Origin: Pseudomonas sp. KBW05
GTDB taxonomy: Bacteria > Pseudomonadota > Gammaproteobacteria > Pseudomonadales > Pseudomonadaceae
Length of the DNA: 64,000 bases
Direction: 5' to 3'
Assembly (NCBI RefSeq): GCF_003852405.1
Contig: NZ_QAJM01000002.1
Location: 1 to 64,000 of the forward strand
Shown here: positions 10,564 to 18,786 of the stretch, piece after piece
Position numbering within the stretch: position 1 is the first letter of the stretch
How the letters are laid out: the number at the start of each line of letters is the position of its first letter
Notes under the pieces: model-generated
Told to the model about the DNA's origin: nothing
The model's input: the letters and a program-made list of their open reading frames with translations, nothing else
The model's database searches: none
Program-made: the position numbers and the translations under genes

Positions 10564-10839
10564 CTAGCGATCTTCTCGGCTATGCCACAGGCGCAGTAGA
10601 TAGACAGTAGAGTCCACTATTTCGTAACGCATCTCATAGTGGCCAATCTGGATTCGCCGCACATCCCTTGGCTCGAACTCTTCCAAGCGTTCGCCAATTC
10701 GCGGGTTGACCAGCAGCGTCGTCGGCGCTGACGTGAGTTGCTGCACGGTTCGCGCGGCGGCGGGCTGATTTACCACTGCCAGAAACTCGTATAAGCGGGC
10801 AATGTCGGAAAGCGCCTTGCTTGTCCACTTCAACTCCAT
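10564..10839 (-). CDS. ParE/RelE-type toxin of a toxin-antitoxin pair
   Basis: A 91-residue protein with the RelE/ParE fold pattern: an N-terminal LKWTSKALSDIARLYEFL helix, a middle helical region, an EPRDVRRIQIGHYEMRYEI beta sheet and a terminal YLLRLWHSRED strand. ParE members poison DNA gyrase while RelE members cut mRNA; the tail here fits the ParE side better. The start codon overlaps the antitoxin stop by one base (TGATG), a hallmark of coupled toxin-antitoxin expression. Confidence 0.85.
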   Translation of the reverse strand: MELKWTSKALSDIARLYEFLAVVNQPAAARTVQQLTSAPTTLLVNPRIGERLEEFEPRDVRRIQIGHYEMRYEIVDSTVYLLRLWHSREDR

Positions 10840-11111
10840 CAGCGCGGTACCGGCAGCGGAGTATCAGTGCTGAGGCTATCCGCCCAGGCCTGGACAGCTT
10901 GATGATCAATCACACGGCCCGCATCAACGTCAGCCAAGGCTTCGTGCGTTAGGCGACTGCGCTCTTCTTCCTGGTCGATCCACGCGGACAAAGCCTGTTT
11001 GACGATCCAGTTTTTCGAGCGCTCCAGGCGCTCCGCCATCAAATCGACTTTTTGCGCCAATTGCTCAGGCACATGAGCCGTGACCGATCTGGTTTTTGCG
11101 GTGGTTGCCAT
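10839..11111 (-). CDS. Ribbon-helix-helix antitoxin (CopG/ParD-like)
   Basis: A 90-residue antitoxin. Residues 8-45 form the ribbon-helix-helix DNA-binding fold (SVTAHVPEQLAQKVDLMAERLERSKNWIVKQAL). The acidic C-terminal half (residues 46-90) is likely to wrap the toxin. It is translated first, followed by the toxin with a one-base overlap. A good sigma-70 promoter and an AT-rich region precede it, and the family normally represses its own promoter. The ribosome site AGGAG lies 10 nt before ATG. Confidence 0.85.
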   Translation of the reverse strand: MATTAKTRSVTAHVPEQLAQKVDLMAERLERSKNWIVKQALSAWIDQEEERSRLTHEALADVDAGRVIDHQAVQAWADSLSTDTPLPVPR

Positions 11112-11149
11112 GATGGGGTGACTCCTGATAATTGGTCGATTGAAAATTA

Positions 11150-11177
11150 ATCATAGTGAATAACAATAGGTCGTCAA
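11150..11177 (-). promoter_or_regulatory. Promoter of the toxin-antitoxin operon
   Basis: Read on the minus strand: -35 TTGACG at 11177-11172, a 16-nt spacer, and -10 TATGAT at 11155-11150. This is 38 bp upstream of the antitoxin ATG. The flanking AT-rich stretch includes GATT-N7-AATC, a possible antitoxin operator. Prediction by consensus match only. Confidence 0.6.
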
Positions 11178-11286
11178 GCGAGCCGTCAGACTGAATGGTA
11201 AAGGTTTTGTTTACTCAGGCTAAAGTTTAATTAGTTTTTCTTTTTATAGCGCCCGGCCAATACTCAAATCCGAACTGACTCGGCGA

Positions 11287-12162
11287 ATGAACCCCATGAG
11301 CAATGCAGATACCAGCCCTGAAGACGCAGCCCTGCGCGCTGCCAAGAACGTCTACCACCTCGGCGCGACCACGGTGTATTCCCACGCCCAGGACAGCCGT
11401 TTTGCCTACACCCTCTACGTACCCGAAACCATCGAAGACGCCACCCGGCCCATCGACCTGGTGGTGTCGCTGCACGGCTCGACTCGCGCCATGGAGATCT
11501 ACCGCAATGGCTTCGCGGAGTTTGGCCGCTGGAACGATTGTGTGATCCTGTCGCCGCTGTTCCCGGTTGGTGTGCTGGGGGATGGCAATGGCGATGGCTA
11601 CAAGCAGATGGTCGAAGGCGATATCCGCTACGACCAGATCCTGCTCGACATGATCGCCAACGTCGGCGAGCGTTACGGCCGGCGCTTCGATACGTTCGCG
11701 CTGTTCGGTTATTCCGGTGGTGGGCAATTCACCCATCGCTTCTGCTACCTGCACCCGGAAAAACTCTGGGCCGCCTCCATCGGCGCGCCGGGCTCGGTGA
11801 CCTTGCTCGATGCCGATCAGGACTGGTGGGTCGGCGTGCGCGATTTCGCCGTACGCTTTGGCAAGCCCCTGAACCTCAAGGCCTTGCAGCAGTTGCCAGT
11901 GCACATGGTGGTGGGCGACGCCGACCTGGAAACCTGGGAAATCACCCACCGCGAAGGTGGCAAGCACTACATGGCCGGGGCCAACACGGCGGGGCGTACG
12001 CGCCCGGAACGCCTGGCCAGTTTGCAGGCCAGCTTCGAAGCCGCCGGCGTACAGGTGCAGTTCGACCTGTTGCCCAACGTCGCGCACCAGGGCATCAAGG
12101 CCATGCCGGCGGCCCAGGACTTTTTCGCCAAGGTGTTGCGCCACAAGCGCAGCCTGGGCTGA
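11287..12162 (+). CDS. Alpha/beta-hydrolase, PHB depolymerase/esterase-like
   Basis: A 291-residue cytoplasmic hydrolase with no signal peptide. The oxyanion strand is VSLHGSTR at about residue 61, the nucleophile elbow is GYSGGG with Ser143, and the His of the triad is likely in NVAHQG near residue 270. ATG 11287 and ATG 11296 are both possible and neither has a good ribosome site. It lies 126 nt before a peptide-type ABC transporter and is probably part of that catabolic module, cleaving an ester or amide in the imported compound. The substrate is unknown. The AT-rich run at 11.2 kb could hold its promoter. Confidence 0.75.
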   Translation: MNPMSNADTSPEDAALRAAKNVYHLGATTVYSHAQDSRFAYTLYVPETIEDATRPIDLVVSLHGSTRAMEIYRNGFAEFGRWNDCVILSPLFPVGVLGDGNGDGYKQMVEGDIRYDQILLDMIANVGERYGRRFDTFALFGYSGGGQFTHRFCYLHPEKLWAASIGAPGSVTLLDADQDWWVGVRDFAVRFGKPLNLKALQQLPVHMVVGDADLETWEITHREGGKHYMAGANTAGRTRPERLASLQASFEAAGVQVQFDLLPNVAHQGIKAMPAAQDFFAKVLRHKRSLG

Positions 12163-12288
12163 TTCACCGCTGCACGCTGCACTCAGAACAGACCGTATAA
12201 CAATAACCAAGGATTCACTCATTCTGATGCCGGTCCTGCCTTGGCCCACGCCAACGACCGGAACATTTCTTCAAGGAGTCTTTCTCCC

Positions 12289-13857
12289 GTGAACAACTAC
12301 GTAAAGACGGCACTGGCCGTCGCGCTCTCGGCGTGCACATTTTCCATGGCCGTCGCCCAGGACAAGGTCATCAGCGTTGGCCTCAATGGTGATATCCGCA
12401 GCACCGACCCGGGCGTCAACCGCGACGACAATACCGACGCGGTGATGATGCACATCGTCGAAGGCCTGGTGGCGTACCGCGAAGACACCAGCATCGCGCC
12501 GATGCTCGCCAGTGCGGTCGACGTGTCGGCGGATGGCCTGCGCTACACCTTTACCCTGCGCGATGGCGTGCACTTCCAGAATGGCCAGGTGCTGACCGCC
12601 AAGGACGTGCAATGGACCTGGCAGCGTTACCTCGACCCCAAGACCCAGTGGCGTTGCCTGGCGGAGTTCGACGGGCGTGGTGCGGCCAAGATCGTCGATG
12701 TCGCCGTCCCCGACGCAAACACCGTGGTGTTCACCCTGGACCAGGCCAACGGTTTGTTCCTCGCCGCCATGGCCCGCCCGGATTGTGCCGGCAGCGGCAT
12801 CCTGCACCCGGACTCCCTGGCCGCCGATGGCAGTTGGCGCGCACCGATTGGCACTGGGCCGTTCACCCTGGGCAAATGGCAGAAAGGCCAGTACGTCGAA
12901 CTTGACCGGTTCAAGGACTACAGCCCACGGGCCGAGGCCACGGCGGACGGCTACACCGGCAACAAGCAGGCTTTTGTCGACAAGGTGCGCTTTGAAGTGA
13001 TCCCGGATTCGGCCTCAGCCAAGGCCGCGTTGCTGTCGGGTGGCGTGGACCTGCTGCCGGATGTCACGGCGATGGACGCTGCGCAACTCAAGCAGGTGAA
13101 GAACCTGCAAGTGCAAGTCAGCCCGATCATGACCATCAGCGGCCTGCTGTTCCAGACCCGCGACCCGCTGCTCAAGGACGTGCGCATCCGCCGTGCGGTG
13201 GCGTTGTCCCTGGATTACGCGCAGATGGTCGCAGCGTTGTCCGATGGTTTGTCGGTGGTCAACAACTCGGTGATCCCCACCGCCAGCCCTTACTACGACG
13301 CCACTGCGCACCAGGGTTACACCTATAACCTCGACGAGGCCCGGCGCCTGTTGAAAGAGGCTGGTTACCGCGGCGAAAAAATCCGCATGCTGGTCAACAA
13401 GCGCTACCCGCAGATGTTTGACCTGGGCCTGCTCAGCCAAGCCATGACCCAAGCGGCCGGCGTGAACATCGAGATGGAAACCCTGGAGTGGGGCACCCAG
13501 CTGGAGCGCTACCAGACCGGCAGCTACCAGATGATGGCGTTCTCTTATTCGGGGCGTTTCGACGCCGCGCAAAGCTACGAGTCGGTGATCGGCGACAAGG
13601 ACAAGGAACCGCGCAAAGTCTGGGACAACCCCGAGGCCCTGGCGATTCTGCGTGAGGCCCAGCGCGAAGTGGACCCCGCCAAGCGTCGGCCGCTGTTCGA
13701 CCAATTGCACACGCTGATGCTCAAGGATGTACCCATGGTGGTCGTCTACAACGGCACCGCCATCGGCGCCATGGGCAAGCGTGTCGAGGGTTATCGTTCC
13801 TGGCCTGTTGCCAAGCCGCGCCTGTGGGGCGTGAAGCTGGCCGACATTTCCAAGTAA
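12289..13857 (+). CDS. ABC transporter solute-binding protein, peptide/nickel/opine family 5
   Basis: Periplasmic binding protein of 522 residues. The GTG at 12289 is preferred because AAGGAG stands at 12273 and it gives a clean signal peptide (VNNYVKTALAVALSACTFSMAVA, cleaved after AVA). The mature protein shows the family 5 pattern: GLNGDIRSTDPGVN, LRDGVHFQNGQVLTAKDVQWTWQRYLDPKTQW and IGTGPFTLGKW. These proteins deliver di- or oligopeptides, opines or related amides to the membrane permeases. The permeases and ATPase follow in one operon, with a short 11-nt gap to the first permease. Confidence 0.9.
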   Translation: MNNYVKTALAVALSACTFSMAVAQDKVISVGLNGDIRSTDPGVNRDDNTDAVMMHIVEGLVAYREDTSIAPMLASAVDVSADGLRYTFTLRDGVHFQNGQVLTAKDVQWTWQRYLDPKTQWRCLAEFDGRGAAKIVDVAVPDANTVVFTLDQANGLFLAAMARPDCAGSGILHPDSLAADGSWRAPIGTGPFTLGKWQKGQYVELDRFKDYSPRAEATADGYTGNKQAFVDKVRFEVIPDSASAKAALLSGGVDLLPDVTAMDAAQLKQVKNLQVQVSPIMTISGLLFQTRDPLLKDVRIRRAVALSLDYAQMVAALSDGLSVVNNSVIPTASPYYDATAHQGYTYNLDEARRLLKEAGYRGEKIRMLVNKRYPQMFDLGLLSQAMTQAAGVNIEMETLEWGTQLERYQTGSYQMMAFSYSGRFDAAQSYESVIGDKDKEPRKVWDNPEALAILREAQREVDPAKRRPLFDQLHTLMLKDVPMVVVYNGTAIGAMGKRVEGYRSWPVAKPRLWGVKLADISK

Positions 13858-13868
13858 GGCGTAGCGCT

Positions 13869-14810
13869 ATGTTTCGATTCATCTCACACAGGCTCGGCAT
13901 GGCGGTGCCGACCCTGTTGCTGATCTCGGTGATTGTGTTTGCCTTGATCCGCCTGATCCCCGGCGACCCGGCCTTGCTGATGCTCGGCGACATGGCCGAC
14001 CCGCAAAGCCTGGCCGACATGCGCAGCAGCCTGGGGCTGGACCACTCGGTGGTGACCCAGTACCTGATCTGGATCAAGTCGGTGCTCAGTGGCGACCTCG
14101 GGGTGTCCATCAGCAGCCGCCAGCCGGTCCTGGATTTGCTGGTGGAGCGCTTCAGCGTCAGCGCCACGGTGGTGCTGGTGGCGGTGCTGCTGGCGACCCT
14201 GCTGGCGGTGCCAGTGGGTCTGCTCGCGGCCTGGAAGCAAAACAGCGCGATGGACCTGGGCCTGGTGGCGACGGCGACGCTGTTGCTGTCGGTGCCGAGC
14301 TTCTGGTTGGGCCTGTTGCTGCTCTACGTGTTCGGCATCCAGCTGGGCTGGTTGCCGGTGATCGGCTACGTCGGCTTTGGCAGCGACCCGATGAAAGCGC
14401 TGACCTATGTGGTGCTGCCAATTGTGACCCTGACCCTGGTGGAGTTCGGCGCCATTGCCCGCATGGCACGGGCCAGCACCATTGAAGTGCTGCGCCTGGA
14501 ATACATCGCCCATGCCCGGGCCAAGGGCTTGTCGGAGGGCGCGGTGCTGTGGAAACACGCCTTGCGCAATGCCTTCGCGCCAACCTGGACCCTGATCGGC
14601 CTGATCCTCGGCAACCTGCTCGGCGGCATCGCGGTGCTGGAAACCGTGTTCACCTTGCCCGGCATCGGCCGGCTGATGGTCGACGCGATCTTCTCCCGCG
14701 ACTACCCGGTGTTGCAGGGTTGCCTGCTGCTGATCACCTGCATCTATGTGTTGGTCAACCTGTTGGTGGACCTGCTGTATCCGCTGTTCGATCCAAGGGT
14801 GAAGCTATGA
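13869..14810 (+). CDS. ABC permease 1 (DppB/OppB type)
   Basis: A 313-residue inner-membrane permease from ATG 13869 (MFRFISHRLGMAVPTLLL). It shows an N-terminal helix, a periplasmic segment with GDPALLMLGDMADPQSLADMRSSLGLD and five further helices. The EAA loop is HARAKGLSEGAVLWKHALRNAFAP, which contacts the ATPase. The closing EGVF-like motif reads LETVFTLPGIGRLMVDAIFSRDYP. It overlaps the second permease by four bases (ATGA), so the pair is coupled. Confidence 0.9.
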   Translation: MFRFISHRLGMAVPTLLLISVIVFALIRLIPGDPALLMLGDMADPQSLADMRSSLGLDHSVVTQYLIWIKSVLSGDLGVSISSRQPVLDLLVERFSVSATVVLVAVLLATLLAVPVGLLAAWKQNSAMDLGLVATATLLLSVPSFWLGLLLLYVFGIQLGWLPVIGYVGFGSDPMKALTYVVLPIVTLTLVEFGAIARMARASTIEVLRLEYIAHARAKGLSEGAVLWKHALRNAFAPTWTLIGLILGNLLGGIAVLETVFTLPGIGRLMVDAIFSRDYPVLQGCLLLITCIYVLVNLLVDLLYPLFDPRVKL

Positions 14811-15676
14811 ACCTGAAGACGCCTGCCTTGCCCGGCGTAACGGCAATCGCGCCGCGCCGACGTCGGCGCTACCCACCGCTGAATGCGCTGATTGGCGGCG
14901 GCTTGCTCGCAGCCCTGGTGTTGCTGGCCTTGCTCGGCGTGGTGTGGACACCGTACGACCCGCTCAAGCTCGACCTGCTGTCGCGTCTGCATGCGCCGAA
15001 TGCCGTGCACTGGCTGGGCACCGATGAATTTGGCCGGGATGTGTTCAGCCGCTTGATCATCGGCGCGCGCACCAGCCTGTGGATCAGCCTGCTGTCGGTG
15101 AGCGTGGCGGTGGTCTGCGGCACACTGATCGGCATGCTCGCCGGCTACCTGCGCGGCTGGACCGACCGCATCCTGATGATGCTCAACGATGCACTGCTCG
15201 CGTTCCCCGGCATCCTTATGGCCCTGGGTATCATGGCGATTGTCGGGGCCAGCCAGTACGGCATCGTGCTCGCCCTCGGCATTGCCTACACGCCGTCGGT
15301 GGTGCGGGTGGTGCGCGGCAGTGTGCTGTCGTTGCGTGAGCTGGAGTTTATCGAGGCGTCGCGGGTGATCGGCAACTCCGAGCTGTACACCATGTTCCGC
15401 CACATCACGCCCAATTGCCTGGCGCCGTTGTGTGTGCTGGCCACCAGCATGTTCGGCTGGGCGCTGCTCTCGGAGAGCGCGCTGAGTTTCCTCGGCCTTG
15501 GCGTACCACCACCGGCCGCGACCTGGGGCAGCATGCTCTCGGCCAGCCGCACCTATATCTCCAACGCGCCGTGGCTGGGGATCTTCCCTGGCATCTTTAT
15601 CAGCCTGACGTTGCTGGCGATCAATCTGTTCGGCGATGCCTTGCGTGATCGTCTCGACCCGCGCATGAGGAAATGA
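14807..15676 (+). CDS. ABC permease 2 (DppC/OppC type)
   Basis: A 289-residue inner-membrane permease beginning at ATG 14807, inside the stop codon of the first permease. The OppC-like N-terminal basic segment and first helix (NALIGGGLLAALVLLALLG) are followed by the family signature HWLGTDEFGRDVFSRLIIGARTSL. The EAA loop is FIEASRVIGNSELYTMFRHITPN. It ends in an ATGA overlap with the ATPase gene. Together with the first permease it forms the membrane channel for the peptide- or opine-like substrate. Confidence 0.9.
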   Translation: MNLKTPALPGVTAIAPRRRRRYPPLNALIGGGLLAALVLLALLGVVWTPYDPLKLDLLSRLHAPNAVHWLGTDEFGRDVFSRLIIGARTSLWISLLSVSVAVVCGTLIGMLAGYLRGWTDRILMMLNDALLAFPGILMALGIMAIVGASQYGIVLALGIAYTPSVVRVVRGSVLSLRELEFIEASRVIGNSELYTMFRHITPNCLAPLCVLATSMFGWALLSESALSFLGLGVPPPAATWGSMLSASRTYISNAPWLGIFPGIFISLTLLAINLFGDALRDRLDPRMRK

Positions 15677-17310
15677 GCATGAGCGTACCCGTGCCTTTGT
15701 TGGCTGTTGAAAATCTACAGATTCGCGTTGGTGTGGACGGCCCGCTGGCTGTCGATGATTTTAGCTTTACCCTGGCCCCCGGTGAAATCGTCGCCCTCGT
15801 GGGCGAGTCCGGCAGCGGCAAGACCATGGCCGCCCGCGCTGCGATTGGCTTGCTGCCGGCGCCGATGCAAGTGTGCGGCGGGCGCATCACCTTCCAGGGC
15901 GAGCCGCTGGACAGCAACAACGCCAAGGCCATGCGTGAAGTGCGCGGCGCGCGGATCGGCATGGTGTTCCAGGAACCGATGGTCTCTCTCAACCCGGCGC
16001 TGACCATTGGCCGGCAGATGAGCGAGGCACTCAAGCTGCACACCGCGCTGGATGCGGCGACGATCCGCGAGCGCTGCGTCGCCATGCTGCAACGCATCGG
16101 CATCAAGGACGCGGAAAAGTGCCTGGCGTCTTATCCGCATCAGTTCTCCGGTGGCATGCGCCAACGCATCATGCTCGCCTCGGTGATGTTGCTGCGCCCG
16201 GCGCTGTTGATCGCCGATGAACCGACCACGGCGCTGGACTGCCTGGCCCAACTGGACGTGATCGAGTTGATGCTGGAGCTGACCCGCGAACAGGGCACGG
16301 CGATTCTGTTTATCAGCCACGACCTGTCGCTGGTGGCGCGCTATGCGCACAAAGTGGTGGTGATGCGTGCGGGCAAGGCGGTGGAGCAGGGGCGTATCGA
16401 AGATATCCTCTTCGCGCCCAAGGCCGAATACACCCGCCAGTTGCTCGAAGCGCTGCCCCGGCGCGGCGAGTTGGTGCCATTGCCTGCGGCGGACGCAGCG
16501 TTGTTGCAGGTGCGCGACGTGTGTATCGAACATCCGGGCCCGCGCAGTTTCTGGGGGCGCAGCGTGCCCAAGCGCGTGGTGCATTCGGTGAACCTGAGCA
16601 TCGCCCCGGGTGAAACCCTGGCGTTGGTCGGCGGCAGCGGCTCGGGCAAGACCACCCTCGGGCGGGCGGTGGTCGGCTTGGTCAATCCGTGTGCCGGGGC
16701 GATCCTGTTCCAGGGCGTGGATATCCTCAAGGCCGCCAACCGCGTGCATCGCCTGCAATGCCAGATGATTTTCCAGGACCCGTACTCGTCCCTCGACCCG
16801 CGCATGACCGTCGGCCAGATCCTGGCCGAACCGCTGCGCCATGAACCGGCCCTGAGCGCCGCGCAAAAACGTCAGCGCGTCACCGACACCCTGGTGGACG
16901 TGGGCTTGCCCGAGCAGTTTCGCGAGCGCTTCGCCCACCAACTCTCGGGCGGTCAACGCCAGCGCGTGGCGATTGGCCGTGCGTTGGTGCGCCGGCCGAA
17001 ACTGGTGATCGCCGACGAGCCGATTTCCGCGTTGGACATGACCATCCAGAAGCAGATCCTCGAACTGTTCGAGCGCCTGCAACGCCAATACGGCTTCGCC
17101 TGCCTGTTTATCTCCCACGACCTCTCGGCGGTGGAGCGTATTGCCCATCGGGTGGCAGTGATGAACCAAGGCGAGGTCGTGGAAATGGGCCCGCGTGACA
17201 CGATCTTCGATAGCCCGCAACACCCGTACACCCGCCGCTTGCTGGCGGCGGCAAGCCCCTTGGAGAAACGTGCGGACGGCAGTTATCGCCTGCGCGCCAG
17301 TGTGATTTAG
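15673..17310 (+). CDS. Fused double ATP-binding subunit (DppD-DppF/GsiA-like)
   Basis: A 545-residue ABC ATPase with two nucleotide-binding domains in one chain. Domain 1 (about residues 7-255) has Walker A GESGSGKT, signature FSGGMRQR and Walker B LLIADEPTTALD. Domain 2 (about 275-535) has Walker A GGSGSGKT, signature LSGGQRQR and Walker B LVIADEPISALD. An extra short segment between them includes the typical GPRSFWGR. Both domains keep their catalytic residues, so both are probably active. It is the last transporter gene, coupled by ATGA to the second permease. Confidence 0.92.
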   Translation: MSMSVPVPLLAVENLQIRVGVDGPLAVDDFSFTLAPGEIVALVGESGSGKTMAARAAIGLLPAPMQVCGGRITFQGEPLDSNNAKAMREVRGARIGMVFQEPMVSLNPALTIGRQMSEALKLHTALDAATIRERCVAMLQRIGIKDAEKCLASYPHQFSGGMRQRIMLASVMLLRPALLIADEPTTALDCLAQLDVIELMLELTREQGTAILFISHDLSLVARYAHKVVVMRAGKAVEQGRIEDILFAPKAEYTRQLLEALPRRGELVPLPAADAALLQVRDVCIEHPGPRSFWGRSVPKRVVHSVNLSIAPGETLALVGGSGSGKTTLGRAVVGLVNPCAGAILFQGVDILKAANRVHRLQCQMIFQDPYSSLDPRMTVGQILAEPLRHEPALSAAQKRQRVTDTLVDVGLPEQFRERFAHQLSGGQRQRVAIGRALVRRPKLVIADEPISALDMTIQKQILELFERLQRQYGFACLFISHDLSAVERIAHRVAVMNQGEVVEMGPRDTIFDSPQHPYTRRLLAAASPLEKRADGSYRLRASVI

Positions 17311-17438
17311 GTACTGCTGCACCCCAGGCCATGCGTTGCACCCCATCCCTCGTCAGTCGCGGATTGACGAGGTGGGCGAAGCCATGGCCGAAGAAAACAA
17401 AAACAACCCCACTCAACCTGTCTGCCAGGAACCTGCAC

Positions 17439-18719
17439 ATGAATAACCGCATCACTAAAGTCGTCACCGGAGCCAGCGTCATGGGCGCCGGTTTCATGCC
17501 CTTGCTGGCCCACGCCGACTTCATCGCCGACAGCAAGGCCGCGCTGGAATTGAAGAACTATTACTTCAATCGCGACTACCGCGAAGACAGCGGGCAGAAC
17601 AAGCGTGCCGAATGGGCGCAGGGTTTTATTCTCAACGTTCAATCGGGGTTTACCGAAGGCACGGTTGGGTTTGGCTTGGACGCGGTGGGCATGCTTGGCG
17701 TGAAGCTCGATTCCAGCCCGGACAACTCCGGCACCGGCCTGCTTGCACGCTCCAGCGTGGCCGAACCGGGCTCACCGAGCTATGCCCGCCGCGCCCACGA
17801 CAACTACTCAAAACTGGGGATCACCGGCAAGGCGCGCCTGGCCAAAAGCGAGCTGCGCGTGGGCTACATGGTGCCCGACCTGCCGACCCTGCAACCCAAC
17901 CTCAGCCGCCTGTTCCCGCAGAGTTTCAGCGGCACGGCCGTCACGTCCAAAGACATCGACAACCTGACCTTGAGCGCCGGCCAACTGGACCAGGTCAAGC
18001 AGCGCGACTCCACGCACTACGAAGACATGGGCCTCACCAGCCAGTACGGCGCCTACAAAAGCAGCGCGAAAAGCGATGAGTTCCGTTATGCCGGCGGCGA
18101 GTACAAACTCACGCCGAACACTGCGCTGACCTATCAATACGCGCAATTGGAAAGCCTCTACCAACAGCACTACCTGGGCGTGAAAAACAGCTTCAAGTGG
18201 GGCCCCGGCACCTTCAAGACCGACATTCGCTACTTCAATGCCAGCGAAGACGCCGCCGCCCTGGCCGGTAAGGTGGATAACCGTGCGTTGAGTACGCGCA
18301 TCGGCTACAGCCTGGACGGCCACAACCTCAGCGGCGGTTACCAGGCGCAGTACGGTTCGACACCGTTCACCTACGTGGACGGCACCAACACCTACCTGTT
18401 CACTGAGTACCAACTGGCCAACTTCTCCCAGACCGGCGAGCGCGTGTGGCATGCCCGCTACGACTATGACTTCGCCTCGCTGGGCCTGCCGGGCCTGCTG
18501 TTCTCCACGCGTTACGCCAAGGGCGACAACGCCAAGGTCATTGGCTTCAACGGCGAAGGGCGCGAGTGGGAACGCGACTTGAGCCTGGGCTACGTGGTGC
18601 AGAGCGGCACGTTCAAGGACGTGTCGCTGCGTTGGCAGAACGCCAGCGCTACCAGCAACTTCGCCCGTGACACCAACGAAAACCGCGTGATCCTGGGCTA
18701 CACCGTGGCGCTCTGGTAG
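17439..18719 (+). CDS. OprD-family outer-membrane porin
   Basis: A 426-residue porin from ATG 17439 (MNNRITKVVTG), with a signal peptide ending at AHA before DFIADSKAALELKNYYFNRDYRE, the typical OprD N-terminus. The barrel ends with a terminal aromatic residue (VALW). OprD porins admit specific small molecules such as amino acids, peptides and carboxylates. It is 128 nt downstream of the transporter ATPase on the same strand, and is probably the outer-membrane entry route for the same substrate. The gap could carry its own promoter; I see no strong one. Confidence 0.88.
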   Translation: MNNRITKVVTGASVMGAGFMPLLAHADFIADSKAALELKNYYFNRDYREDSGQNKRAEWAQGFILNVQSGFTEGTVGFGLDAVGMLGVKLDSSPDNSGTGLLARSSVAEPGSPSYARRAHDNYSKLGITGKARLAKSELRVGYMVPDLPTLQPNLSRLFPQSFSGTAVTSKDIDNLTLSAGQLDQVKQRDSTHYEDMGLTSQYGAYKSSAKSDEFRYAGGEYKLTPNTALTYQYAQLESLYQQHYLGVKNSFKWGPGTFKTDIRYFNASEDAAALAGKVDNRALSTRIGYSLDGHNLSGGYQAQYGSTPFTYVDGTNTYLFTEYQLANFSQTGERVWHARYDYDFASLGLPGLLFSTRYAKGDNAKVIGFNGEGREWERDLSLGYVVQSGTFKDVSLRWQNASATSNFARDTNENRVILGYTVALW

Positions 18720-18726
18720 CCGTCAT

Positions 18727-18757
18727 GGCGTGCAACAGGCTCGGCCTGTTGCACGCC
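18727..18757. terminator. Perfect 14-bp hairpin after the porin gene
   Basis: The arms GGCGTGCAACAGGC (18727-18740) and its exact complement (18744-18757) enclose a three-base loop. No T tract follows, so it is unlikely to be a full Rho-independent terminator. It could lower read-through or protect the 3' end of the porin mRNA before the serine hydrolase gene 30 nt on. Confidence 0.7.
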
Positions 18758-18786
18758 CACGCAGTGCACATTAAGGGATAGATCAA

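Noticed and set aside
12241-12288. An upstream TTG start for the peptide-type binding protein
   Set aside because: It would add 16 polar residues before the signal peptide. The GTG at 12289 has AAGGAG before it and starts a clean signal.
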